From positions 190,392 through 254,391 of the forward strand of contig CAQDYY010000002.1 of assembly GCA_948777935.1 (NCBI GenBank): a DNA stretch of 64,000 nucleotides, read 5' to 3'. The position numbers and the translations under genes are program-made. The DNA is from an uncultured Clostridia bacterium (GTDB lineage Bacteria; Bacillota; Clostridia; TANB77; CAG-508). The notes below the pieces were generated by a model. It was not told the DNA's origin. It saw nothing but the letters and a program-made list of their open reading frames with translations, and ran no database searches. This document shows positions 54,280-63,016 of this stretch, in pieces (within the stretch, counting starts at the first letter, position 1; each line of letters starts with the position of its first letter).

Positions 54280-55405
54280 ATGGAAAAGAAAGGGAACATA
54301 TGGGGAAAATGGCTATACTGGTTTATTTTTGCAGTAGCAGTTATAGTAGTATATAAAACATTGGATAACTTTAGTGACATAACAGACTGGATAAAAGGAA
54401 TATTTAATGTACTAATGCCATTTATTATTGGTATATTACTTGCATATTTATTCTATATTCCAAGTAGAAACTTAGAAAAATTATATGAAAAAACAAAATG
54501 CAAATGGGTTAGAAACAAAGCAAGAGCAATTAGTGTATTTACAGTGTACATAGTAGTACTAATACTAATCATATTAGTAATTCAATTTATAATACCAACA
54601 CTTGCACGGAAGCATTGCAGACTTAGCAAATAATATAGGCACATATTATCAAAATACAATGAGTAGTTTAAAAAATATACCAGAAGATTCAGTATTAAGA
54701 AAAATCGATGTACAAGCAATTTCAGACTCATTAAACCAAATTAATTTAACAGAATATATTAATATAGAAACAATTTTCGAATATGCAAAAGGAATAATAG
54801 GATTTGCAGGAGGAATATTTGATTTCTTTGTAGCATTAATTGTATCAATATACATTTTACTAGAAAGAAGACAAATTCTAAACTTCTTAAGAAAATTAGG
54901 AGGAGCTTTATTTAAAGAAAAAACATATAAATCTATAGGAAAATATTTTTATAAAAGTAATAACATATTTTTTAAATTCCTATCAAGTCAAATTCTAGAT
55001 GCAATTATAGTAGGGATATTAACGGCAATAGCTATGTCAATATTAGGTGTAAAATATGCTGTACTACTAGGATTTTTCATTGGACTATCAAATTTAATAC
55101 CATATTTTGGAGCAATAGTTGGAGTAGGAATATCAATCATTATTACAATATTTACAGGAGGAATAGGAAAAGCAATATGGATGGCTATTATAGTTATAAT
55201 ATTACAACAAATTGATGCAAACATAATAAATCCAAAAATAGTAGGAAATTCACTAAGTATTAGTCCACTTCTTGTTATATTTGCAGTAACAATAGGAGGA
55301 GCATATTTTGGAATATTAGGAATGTTCCTTGCAGTACCAATATGTACAGTATTTAAAATAATGATAGAAGACTATATAGACTATAAAAGCAAAATGAAAA
55401 TATGA
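54280..55405 (+). CDS. AI-2E family transporter (YtvI/YdiK-like permease), read through one CGG +1 site
   Basis: About 374 residues, eight hydrophobic helices. Frame 0 ends soon after CGG 54607-54609; skipping the C gives FIIPTLA-G-SIADLANNIGTYYQN. Later AGGIFDFFVALIVSIYILLER, and the conserved GxxxGxxNxIPYFGxxxG in IGLSNLIPYFGAIVGVG, plus IDANIINPKIVG. Member of the AI-2 exporter superfamily; substrate unknown here. Confidence 0.92.
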
Positions 55406-55412
55406 AAAAATG

Positions 55413-55469
55413 TAGGGGCACCGTTTGCTGGGAATACATCGTAGGACATGACACCACTGTGCCCTTTTA
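55413..55469. repeat. Short intergenic repeat, family R3, copy at 55.4 kb
   Basis: TAGGGGCACCGTTTGCTGGG ... GACATGACACCACTGTGCCC, between the convergent permease and HD-GYP genes. Confidence 0.85.
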
Positions 55470-55472
55470 CTC

Positions 55473-56381
55473 CTACACTTTCATTTTCTTTATTTTCTTA
55501 ATTTCAGCATCTAATTTATTTAAAATATCACATCTAACAGAATGAGCATGTTCATATTCTTCTAATACATCATGGTAATTAGAAATAGTTTCTCCTTTTT
55601 CTAATAATATATTAACACCATTTTCATAATATATTTTATCTTTTTCCTTTTTAGCTTCCTCCATTTTAGTTGCATATTTATCAATTTCATGTAATCTTTT
55701 AATATTTTCTTCTAGGTACTCTGTATACTCTTTTACACAGTATTTTTCATACTCAATATCATCAATAACAACCTTAATTAATGCCTTTAAAATTTTAGGA
55801 TTAATTTTTCCATCCTTCTCTCCATGTTGTGGTGTAGCATCATCAATTAGCATAGAAATAGTATCAGAAATATCTATATGTGATTTATATTGCCTTTTAC
55901 TAACAATAGCATCATATTCATCAGCAACACGAATAATTTGTCCCTCTATAGGAATGTCCTTTTTTGTTAATCCATTTGGATATCCAGAACCATCTAAACC
56001 TTCATGATGATAAATTGCACCAGCAGAATATGGTCGTAATTGCAAATCTTTCATACACATCTTATACCCAAGAGTTGTATGAGATTTCATAATTTCAAAT
56101 TCTTCATCTGTTAAAGAAGAAGTCTTTTGTAAAATTTTTGGTGGAACAAATAATTTACCGATATCATGTAAATATGCACAAATAGTACAATACACAGTAA
56201 ATTTATTAGAAGCATTCATATATTCACAAATACGGCAGGTTAGGTTTGCAACATTTTCACAGTGCTTTCTTGTAAAAGCATCTAAACTATCTAACATGCT
56301 AAGTTGATATCTCATTGATGCATCCAAATTATAAGACTTTAAACTAGTTTTACTATAAAAATCAAATTTATCTTCTTTCAA
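55473..56381 (-). CDS. HD-GYP-type phosphohydrolase
   Basis: TTG 56381 is preferred to GTG 56390, which overlaps the GAGGG site. About 302 residues. HD domain: TRKHCENVANLTCRI, YLHDIGKLFVPPKI (HD), MKSHTTLGYKM and IYHHEGLDGSGYPNGLTKKDIP (HHExxDGxGYP; the GYP motif). VADEYDAIVSKRQYK follows. Long coiled coil at the C-terminus. Likely a cyclic-dinucleotide phosphodiesterase. No receiver domain. No in-frame CGG. Confidence 0.9.
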   Translation of the reverse strand: MKEDKFDFYSKTSLKSYNLDASMRYQLSMLDSLDAFTRKHCENVANLTCRICEYMNASNKFTVYCTICAYLHDIGKLFVPPKILQKTSSLTDEEFEIMKSHTTLGYKMCMKDLQLRPYSAGAIYHHEGLDGSGYPNGLTKKDIPIEGQIIRVADEYDAIVSKRQYKSHIDISDTISMLIDDATPQHGEKDGKINPKILKALIKVVIDDIEYEKYCVKEYTEYLEENIKRLHEIDKYATKMEEAKKEKDKIYYENGVNILLEKGETISNYHDVLEEYEHAHSVRCDILNKLDAEIKKIKKMKV

Positions 56382-56450
56382 TATAATCACCCTCTAAAAC
56401 TATCATAACATGAAACAAATAGAAATGTAAACAAAAATTAATCTAAAATG

Positions 56451-56479
56451 TTGCTATTTTGTCGGATTTAATATATGAT
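56451..56479 (+). promoter_or_regulatory. Promoter of smc
   Basis: TTGCTA (56451-56456), 17 bp, TATGAT (56474-56479). Confidence 0.6.
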
Positions 56480-56517
56480 AGTGTAGAAGAAAATTAAACA
56501 AAATAAAGGTGGAAAAA

Positions 56518-59500
56518 ATGCATTTAAAAAGATTAGAATTGCAAGGGTTTAAGTCATTTGCAGATAAAACCATATTAGAATTTATGCCAGGTATTACAAC
56601 TGTTATTGGACCAAATGGGTCTGGAAAAAGTAATATATCTGATGCTATACGTTGGGTATTAGGAGAACAAAGTGTTAAATCCCTAAGAGGAGACAAGTCT
56701 TCTGACATTATATTTGCAGGAACCCAAAATAGGAAGTCCCTAGGTTTTGCAGAAGCATCTATTGTATTTGATAATACAGATGGAAAACTTCCTATAGAAT
56801 ACCAAGAAGTAACAGTTACAAGAAAAATATATAGAACAGGAGAAACAGGATATTACATAAATAAGACACCATGTCGTCTAAAAGATGTATTAGAGCTATT
56901 TATGGACACAGGGATTGGAAAAGATGGTTATAGTATTATAGGACAAGGAAAAATAGATGAAATACTAAGCAATAAATCTGAAGATAGACGTCATATTTTT
57001 GAAGAAGCAGCAGGAATCGTAAAATATAGAGTAAGAAAGCTAGAAACTGAAAAAAAATTAGAAACTACAAAACTAAATTTATTACGTATAAATGATATTT
57101 TATCTGAAATAGAAGGAACAATAGATCCACTAAAAGTACAATCAGAAAAGGCAAGAAAGTTTTTAGATTTAAGAGAAGAACTAAAACAAATAGAAATTGG
57201 ACTTTTTCTATTTAATATAGATACATATAAAGAAAAACTAGAGCAAATTAAAATAGATGAAGACATTCTAGAAGGGCATAATGTACAAGCAGAAGAAAAA
57301 ATGGAGCAAATAAACGAGCTAAAAGAAAAACTAAAACAAGAAATAAACAGTATTACAGATGAAATAGAAGCTATGCAAAACATAGGGTTTGAAAGTAGCA
57401 AACAAATCGAAAAAATAAACTCTGACATAAATGTATCGAAAGAAAGGATTACGAACAACAAAGAAAACTATACTCGTTTAGAAAAAGAAATTACAGAAAA
57501 TGAGCAAAGAAAAAAAGAATTAGAAGAAGAAAAAGTACAAAAACTAGAAAAGAAAACAAACTTATTTAGTAACAAAGAAAAATTCCAAAAAGAATTAGAA
57601 GAGAAAGAGAAAGAATTAAATGAATTAACTAAAAAGTTATCTAAAGAAGAACTTGAAATAGAAGGAAAAAAGAAGAGCCAAGAGGAAAAAACTGATAAAA
57701 GATATGAAAAGACGGCAGAGATTAGTACAATAGATGCAAATTTAGAAAACAATAAAAAAAGAGAACAAAGTTTAAAAAACGAAATATCAAATGCTATATC
57801 TGAACTAGATAGTACACGTATAACAAAAGAAGAAATTGCAAGGACATTTCACGAAATAGAAGCTGGGAGAAACAATATAACAAAATCATTATCAGAAATA
57901 AGTGAGAAAAGAAAAGAAGCAAATGAAAAAATAAAACAATATGATACTAACTTTAAAAACCTTGAACAAGAAGAAAGGATGAAATCAGCAAGGCTTAAAT
58001 TTTTAATTGAAACTGAAAAAGAAAAAGAAGGGTACACAAGAAGTGTTAAAGCATTATTATTAGATTGTGATAAAAATGCAGAGTTAAAAAATGGAATGTA
58101 TGGTGCATTAAGTAGTTTAATTAAAACACCAAAAGAATATGAAACAGCAATAGAAATGGCACTAGGAGCAAGCCTTCAAAATATAGTAACTGAAAATGAA
58201 AATGATGCAAAAAAATTAGTAGAACACCTAAGAAAAAACAACTTAGGCCGAGCTACATTTTTACCAATTGCTTCTGTTTCAGGAAGGAAACTAGAAAAAC
58301 TAGATCAAAAAGGAATAGATGGAGTAATAGGAATTGCTTCAGACCTTATAAAAACAGATAAAAAATATGAAAATATTATACTAAACCTATTAGGAAGAAC
58401 AGTTATAGTAGACGATATGGAAAATGCCATAAAACTTGCAAAACAAAATAAATATACATTTAAAATAGTAACACTAAAAGGGGACATTATAAATCCATCA
58501 GGAGGGATTACAGGAGGTTCTGTACAAGCAAAAACAGTAAATATTTTAGGAAGAGCAAGAGAAATAGAAGACTTAGAAAAAGAGATAAAACAAATTAAGA
58601 AAAAGCTTGAAGATGAGCAAAAGAAAAAAGAAGATTATGAAGGTAGCATAGAACAAGTATTACAAGAAGTAGAAACTTTAGAAAATAAATTAAAAGATAT
58701 AGATATAGTATATGCAACAGATAAGCAAAAACTAGTAACAGTAGAAGAAAATATAGAAAAACTAGAAATAAGGCTAGAAAAACTAAAAAAAGAGCAAGAA
58801 GAAATTAAAACACAAAAAGATGAGATGACATCACAAAAAGAAAAAATATTAAATGAAATTGAAACACTAAATAAGGAAATAGAAGGCTTATCATCTGAAA
58901 TAGAAAAATATACAACATTAAACAAAGATAACCAAAAATACATAGATGATTTAAACTTCGACATTACAAATCTTAGAATAAGTGTATCTTCATTTGATGA
59001 AAGTGAAGCGTCAATTGATGAAATAGTTGAAAGAATTAATACAGATGTAGAAAATTGTAATACTAGTATTAATAATAAAAAGGCACAAATGGAGAGAATT
59101 AATAATGATAATGAGGAATTAGAAAACAAGATTATAGAATGTAATAATAAAATAGAAGAAATAAAGATGCAAGTTGGAAACAGCAGTAATAAAGTAGAAG
59201 ACTTAAAAAATGAAAGAACAAAGAAAAATGAAAAATTATCAAAAACAGAAAAAGAAGTTACGGAGCAATTTAACATAATAGAAGATTTAAAATCACAAAT
59301 TGTAAAAATCGATGTAAAGAAAACAAAATTAGAGCAAGATATTGAAGCAATTATCAATAAAATGTGGGAAGAATATGAAATTACACCAAACTTAATAGAA
59401 GAATATGAAAAACCAACTAATATATCAGAAACTACTAAAAGAGTAAATTCTTTACGAAATGAAATAAAAGACTTAGGAAGTATAAATATAGATTCTATAG

Positions 59501-60066
59501 AAGAGTATAAACAAACAAAGGCTAGATATGATTTTATGTGTGAACAACGTTTAGACCTAGAGAATTCAATAAATAAACTAAGAAAAGTAATTAGCGATAT
59601 GACAACTATTATGAAAGAACAATTTGCAAAACAATTTAAAGCTATAAATAGAAATTTTGGAGAAGTATTTAGTGAATTATTTGGAGGAGGAAAGGCAGAA
59701 CTCACATTAGTAGATCCAGAAAATATATTAGAATGTGGAATAGAAATACAAGCACAACCACCAGGAAAAAAATTACAAAACATGACACTTTTATCTGGTG
59801 GAGAAAAAGCATTTACAGCAATTGCATTATTATTTGCAATTCTTAAAATAAACCCAGCACCATTTTGTGTATTAGACGAAATAGAAGCAGCATTAGATGA
59901 TGTAAATGTATATCGTTTTGCAGATTACTTAAAAAAATTTACAAAAACTACACAATTTTTAGTAATAACACACAGAAAAGGAACAATGGAAGTAGCAAAT
60001 ACAGTATATGGAATAACTATGCAAGAAAATGGAATATCAAAATTATTATCTATGAAATTAGGATAA
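56518..60066 (+). CDS. smc: Chromosome partition protein SMC
   Basis: ATG 56518 after AAAGGTGG. 1182 residues: MHLKRLELQGFKSFADKT, Walker A IGPNGSGKSNISDAI, coiled coil, hinge at about 515-675 (GMYGALSSLIKTPKEYE; INPSGGITGGSV), second coiled coil, LLSGGEKAFTAIALLFAI signature and FCVLDEIEAALDDVN Walker B. Condenses and segregates the chromosome. ftsY, the usual partner, is not in the window. No in-frame CGG in 1182 codons. Confidence 0.97.
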   Translation: MHLKRLELQGFKSFADKTILEFMPGITTVIGPNGSGKSNISDAIRWVLGEQSVKSLRGDKSSDIIFAGTQNRKSLGFAEASIVFDNTDGKLPIEYQEVTVTRKIYRTGETGYYINKTPCRLKDVLELFMDTGIGKDGYSIIGQGKIDEILSNKSEDRRHIFEEAAGIVKYRVRKLETEKKLETTKLNLLRINDILSEIEGTIDPLKVQSEKARKFLDLREELKQIEIGLFLFNIDTYKEKLEQIKIDEDILEGHNVQAEEKMEQINELKEKLKQEINSITDEIEAMQNIGFESSKQIEKINSDINVSKERITNNKENYTRLEKEITENEQRKKELEEEKVQKLEKKTNLFSNKEKFQKELEEKEKELNELTKKLSKEELEIEGKKKSQEEKTDKRYEKTAEISTIDANLENNKKREQSLKNEISNAISELDSTRITKEEIARTFHEIEAGRNNITKSLSEISEKRKEANEKIKQYDTNFKNLEQEERMKSARLKFLIETEKEKEGYTRSVKALLLDCDKNAELKNGMYGALSSLIKTPKEYETAIEMALGASLQNIVTENENDAKKLVEHLRKNNLGRATFLPIASVSGRKLEKLDQKGIDGVIGIASDLIKTDKKYENIILNLLGRTVIVDDMENAIKLAKQNKYTFKIVTLKGDIINPSGGITGGSVQAKTVNILGRAREIEDLEKEIKQIKKKLEDEQKKKEDYEGSIEQVLQEVETLENKLKDIDIVYATDKQKLVTVEENIEKLEIRLEKLKKEQEEIKTQKDEMTSQKEKILNEIETLNKEIEGLSSEIEKYTTLNKDNQKYIDDLNFDITNLRISVSSFDESEASIDEIVERINTDVENCNTSINNKKAQMERINNDNEELENKIIECNNKIEEIKMQVGNSSNKVEDLKNERTKKNEKLSKTEKEVTEQFNIIEDLKSQIVKIDVKKTKLEQDIEAIINKMWEEYEITPNLIEEYEKPTNISETTKRVNSLRNEIKDLGSINIDSIEEYKQTKARYDFMCEQRLDLENSINKLRKVISDMTTIMKEQFAKQFKAINRNFGEVFSELFGGGKAELTLVDPENILECGIEIQAQPPGKKLQNMTLLSGGEKAFTAIALLFAILKINPAPFCVLDEIEAALDDVNVYRFADYLKKFTKTTQFLVITHRKGTMEVANTVYGITMQENGISKLLSMKLG

Positions 60067-60072
60067 TAGAAC

Positions 60073-60105
60073 ACAGAGGTTGTATTATTATGCAACCTCT
60101 TAGCA
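60073..60105 (+). terminator. Terminator after smc
   Basis: AGAGGTTG(TATTATTATG)CAACCTCT hairpin; T tract is short, so moderate. Confidence 0.6.
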
Positions 60106-60194
60106 CACAACATGTAAAAAAATAGAAAAATTTACAAAATTTTGTAACAAATTGGTAATTATTGGACTCATATTACATGAAAGGATGAAAATGT

Positions 60195-60695
60195 TTGAAG
60201 CAGGATATAGAGGAAATCTATAAAGAACATATGAAAAATGTTTATAATTACATATTCTGCTTATGTAACAACAAATCTTTAGCCGAAGAAGTGACACAAG
60301 AAACATTTTACATAGCAATGAAGAGTATAAACAAATTTAGAGGTGAATGTAAAATACAAGTATGGTTGTGTCAAATTGCAAAGCACTTATTGTTTAAAGA
60401 ACAAAAGAGAAAAAGTAAAATTTTGGTTATTTCTATGGATTTAGAAATAGGAGAGATAAAATCTAACATTAATGTTGAACAAGAAATCATAGAAAAAGAA
60501 GAAAAAGCCGAGTTATATAAGCAGATACAAAAGCTAGATAGTCCTACTAGAGAACTTGTATTCTTAAGGTTAACTACGGAGTTAACATTTAAAGATATTG
60601 CTCAAATACTCGGAAAGACCGAAGCATGGACACGAGTCGAATTTTACAGATGGAAAGAAAAGGTTAAAGGAGGAATGAGAAATGAAACAAAATGA
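60195..60695 (+). CDS. ECF-type RNA polymerase sigma factor
   Basis: TTG 60195 behind AAAGGATG. 166 residues. Region 2: IYKEHMKNVYNYIFCLCNN, AEEVTQETFYIAMKSINKFRG with CKIQVWLCQIAKHLLFKEQK (the W-L-C-I-A helix). Region 4: LDSPTRELVFLRLTTELTFKDIAQILGKTEAWTRV. Overlaps the anti-sigma gene by 14 bp. The upstream TTGTAACAAATTGG may include its own promoter, but this is uncertain. No in-frame CGG. Confidence 0.93.
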   Translation: MKQDIEEIYKEHMKNVYNYIFCLCNNKSLAEEVTQETFYIAMKSINKFRGECKIQVWLCQIAKHLLFKEQKRKSKILVISMDLEIGEIKSNINVEQEIIEKEEKAELYKQIQKLDSPTRELVFLRLTTELTFKDIAQILGKTEAWTRVEFYRWKEKVKGGMRNETK

Positions 60696-61320
60696 GAAAA
60701 GAGATTGTAAAATAGTACAAGATTTATTACCCAACTATATTGAAAAATTAACAGATGAAGTTACAAATGAATTTATTGAGAAACACATTGCAACATGCAA
60801 AGAATGTAGAGCAATATTGAGAGACATGAATGGTGAAGTAAAATTAGAACATATTGATCAGGATAATGAAATTAAGTATTTAAAAGGAGTTAACAAAAGA
60901 GTAAAAATGACAATAGCAATTATTTCATTGATTGTGATTATAATTGCTAGTTGTGTTTCAATATATATATACAATAAATCTAAAATACAAGTAAGTAATT
61001 ATACCTTCTTAAAAGCAGAGTATGTAAGAGAAGATAAAGAAAAGACGGTGGATGGAAACGTATATAGTACTCTCATAGCTGTAATTGGTCCAAATGGAAA
61101 ATGTAAAAGTGTAAGAGTTGTAGAAAAAGGATATACTGAAAATGCGATACAAGAGCAATATGAAGTAATGAATGAGTTTCTAGACAAACATACAAATGTT
61201 AGTATTATTAATGATGAGCTACATTATAATACTAATGAGTGGAACGGCTTATACAAAAAAAATGTAAAAAATAATTGGAAAGAAAAATATGTAACCATTA
61301 CTAATATAGAAGAAATATAA
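60682..61320 (+). CDS. Anti-sigma factor with zinc finger and one transmembrane helix
   Basis: 212 residues. Cytoplasmic zf-HC2 domain: CKIVQDLLPNYIEKLTDEVT and EKHIATCKECRAIL (HxxxCxxC). One transmembrane helix at about 75-97 (TIAIISLIVIIIASCVSIYI), then an extracytoplasmic domain with VIGPNGKCKSVRVVEKGY. Holds the ECF sigma factor at the membrane until a signal arrives. ATG 60682 is inside the sigma gene; AAAGGAGG site. Confidence 0.9.
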   Translation: MKQNEKRDCKIVQDLLPNYIEKLTDEVTNEFIEKHIATCKECRAILRDMNGEVKLEHIDQDNEIKYLKGVNKRVKMTIAIISLIVIIIASCVSIYIYNKSKIQVSNYTFLKAEYVREDKEKTVDGNVYSTLIAVIGPNGKCKSVRVVEKGYTENAIQEQYEVMNEFLDKHTNVSIINDELHYNTNEWNGLYKKNVKNNWKEKYVTITNIEEI

Positions 61321-61321
61321 A

Positions 61322-61362
61322 AAAAGAGTCTTAAATGTTGAAACATTTAAGACTCTTTAAAA
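61322..61362 (+). terminator. Terminator of the sigma/anti-sigma operon
   Basis: AAAGAGTCTTAAATGTT / AACATTTAAGACTCTTT, a perfect 17-bp stem with T/A-rich ends. Confidence 0.85.
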
Positions 61363-61447
61363 ATTATGAAGCATTATAAATTACTATCATTAAAACTATA
61401 TCAAAACCTAATATTTAGTATTGTTTAATTAATGAAATATTGTAGAT

Positions 61448-61957
61448 TTAAGATGACACCCACGCACTTATCCAACCACCTACATCACTGCTTACTGAGT
61501 ACACAATCTTATAGGTTCCTGGAATAGCGTTAGAGAACCGCATTTGTTTTGTTCCATTTCCAGTAATGTATATTTGTCCTGCACATGTTCCATCTGGACG
61601 GTAAAGAACAGTATTAATGTTAGGATTAGTTGAAAAATCATGGGTTGTAATTTGAAATGTCCCAGATCCATTTCCGTCTCCCGGTGCATCGACATAAAAA
61701 TAGCCAATTGTGGGATTGGTGTATTTTGCTGAGTACCCACCAATTCCAAGTGGCATTATGCCGTCGTCCTCGCTACCATCATTTGCCTGTGGGGCAACCT
61801 CAGGAATTGATACATCTGATACGTCAATGGTATTCTCTGCTACTGCAGGCTGTGTTGGTTCTGCTGCCAAAACTGTCATGCAGTTTGTTGCAAGCATAAC
61901 CATTGTTAATAAAGTTGCTAAAGTTCCTTTAATTTTTTTAACCCATACTTCGACCAT
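61448..61957 (-). CDS. Secreted GC-rich protein, probably acquired; contains the only CGG read as Arg
   Basis: ATG 61957 after AAGGAGG. 169 residues: signal peptide (LATLLTMVMLATNCMTVLA, cleavage after AEPTQPA), a Pro/acidic linker, then a beta-rich domain with NPTIGYFYVDAPGDGNGSG and GTYKIVYSVSSDVGGWISAW. Base composition is near 45% GC, far above its neighbours. CGG at 61540-61538 is in frame in KQMRFSNAIPGTY. A +1 skip there would give MGSLTLF... and stop 16 codons later. So here the Arg reading seems right, or the gene is not fully functional in this host. Confidence 0.7.
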   Translation of the reverse strand: MVEVWVKKIKGTLATLLTMVMLATNCMTVLAAEPTQPAVAENTIDVSDVSIPEVAPQANDGSEDDGIMPLGIGGYSAKYTNPTIGYFYVDAPGDGNGSGTFQITTHDFSTNPNINTVLYRPDGTCAGQIYITGNGTKQMRFSNAIPGTYKIVYSVSSDVGGWISAWVSS

Positions 61958-62100
61958 AGTATTTCCTCCTTATAGGAAATTAAAAAATTGGTTAATAAGT
62001 TACTTTTGTGCTTCATAATTTCTATGATAAAGGGCATTGATAGTTCACCCTTATCATCGAAAACTCTTACGTACCCTCTTGGGATATAATTAGTTAACAT
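61918..62100 (-). CDS. Possible 60-residue protein overlapping the secreted protein start
   Basis: MLTNYIPRGYVRVFDDKGE then FIIEIMKHKSNLLTN, overlapping the next gene by 40 bp in another frame. The N-terminal half looks protein-like, but the C-terminal part lies over the ribosome site and signal peptide of 61448-61957. It could be a coupling leader ORF. Low confidence. 62101-62286 upstream is A+T-rich without a gene. Confidence 0.35.
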   Translation of the reverse strand: MLTNYIPRGYVRVFDDKGELSMPFIIEIMKHKSNLLTNFLISYKEEILWSKYGLKKLKEL

Positions 62101-62286
62101 AATTAGTTTACCTTTTTAATTATTCAATTATCACCTAAATGGATAGAAGTGGAAAAAGGTACAAAAAATAGACATTTTTGTAAAAAAATGAAAAAATTTT
62201 AAAAAATTTGTAACAAAACGATATAAAAAAGCCTCTTATATATTGGGGAGGAGTTTTTCTATAAAAAAAATAAAGGAGAGATAAAA

Positions 62287-63015
62287 ATGAATCAATTAGC
62301 TATTTTAGAAAACGATGTAGAGTTTTCAAGAAAATTATTAAATTATATTATAGGTCATAATAAAAGATTGCGATTAATGAATTTATCAATAAAAGTAGAA
62401 GAAATAGTAGAAATACTAGACTTATTAGATGAAAAAGATATTTTATTATTAGACTTAAGTTTCCCAAGAATTAATATAGATAAACTAGTTACTATATTAA
62501 ATCAAAAAAGAAACCATATGCCTAATATTATTGTTATAGAGGATAATTTGAACTAATGTAAAAAATTAGACAATTTAGTATATACTAGTGTAAAAAAGAC
62601 ATATTCGTTTAATAAAATAATCAATACTATTAATAAAATTGCAAATATGGCAGATGAACAATTTTATGAAAGAATAGTAAAAGAAGAACTAAGTAAGTTT
62701 GAAATAAATATAACAACATTGGGATATGACTATATAGTAGAAGGAATTATATTAGCATTAGAAAATCAAACATTATTAAAAGATTTACAAAACGGCTTAT
62801 ATGAAACTTTAGCTAAAAAGAACAATCAGCCTTGTAATTATAATATAAAGTGGGCAGTTGAGAAGTGTATTAAAGCTACTATTAGATATACAAATTCTAA
62901 TATTACAAAACCATATTTTCATGTAGAAACAACAGAGAAAATAACTCCTAAATTATTTATTAGTATGATAGTATATAATTTAAAAGATAGAATGGAGCAA
63001 GAAATGGATGCATAG
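62287..63015 (+). pseudogene. Spo0A-like response regulator interrupted by an in-frame TAA
   Basis: ATG 62287 behind AAAGGAG. Residues 1-89 look like a degenerate receiver (LAILENDVEFSRKLLNYI, ILLLDLSFPRI with the phosphorylatable Asp position). TAA at 62554-62556 interrupts, and the same frame continues through CKKLDNLVYTSVKKTYSFNK to a Spo0A_C-type DNA-binding domain: ITTLGYDYIVEGIILALEN, LYETLAKKNNQPCNYN, FISMIVYNL. ATG 62647 could restart. No CGG is involved, so this is a different type of lesion. Confidence 0.7.
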
Positions 63016-63016
63016 A

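Noticed and set aside
2514..54609. Sequencing or assembly error as the cause of the 25 frameshifts
   Set aside because: An artefact adding C before GG should also hit TGG, AGG and GG across codon borders and be in phase only a third of the time. All cases are in phase before a glycine codon, and no other indel type is seen in coding sequence. Raw reads would still be needed to close this.
2514..54609. Simple reassignment of CGG to another amino acid (as CGG to Trp or Gln in some Firmicutes)
   Set aside because: Reading CGG as any single amino acid leaves the frame broken in nearly all cases; only a +1 move restores the proteins.
61492..61749. Minus-strand frame ending in ...SLTLFQEPIRLCTQ as the real C-terminus of the secreted protein
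   Set aside because: This is what a +1 skip at CGG 61540 would give, but the unshifted frame has the better beta-domain ending (GTYKIVYSVSSDVGG) and no codon oddities.
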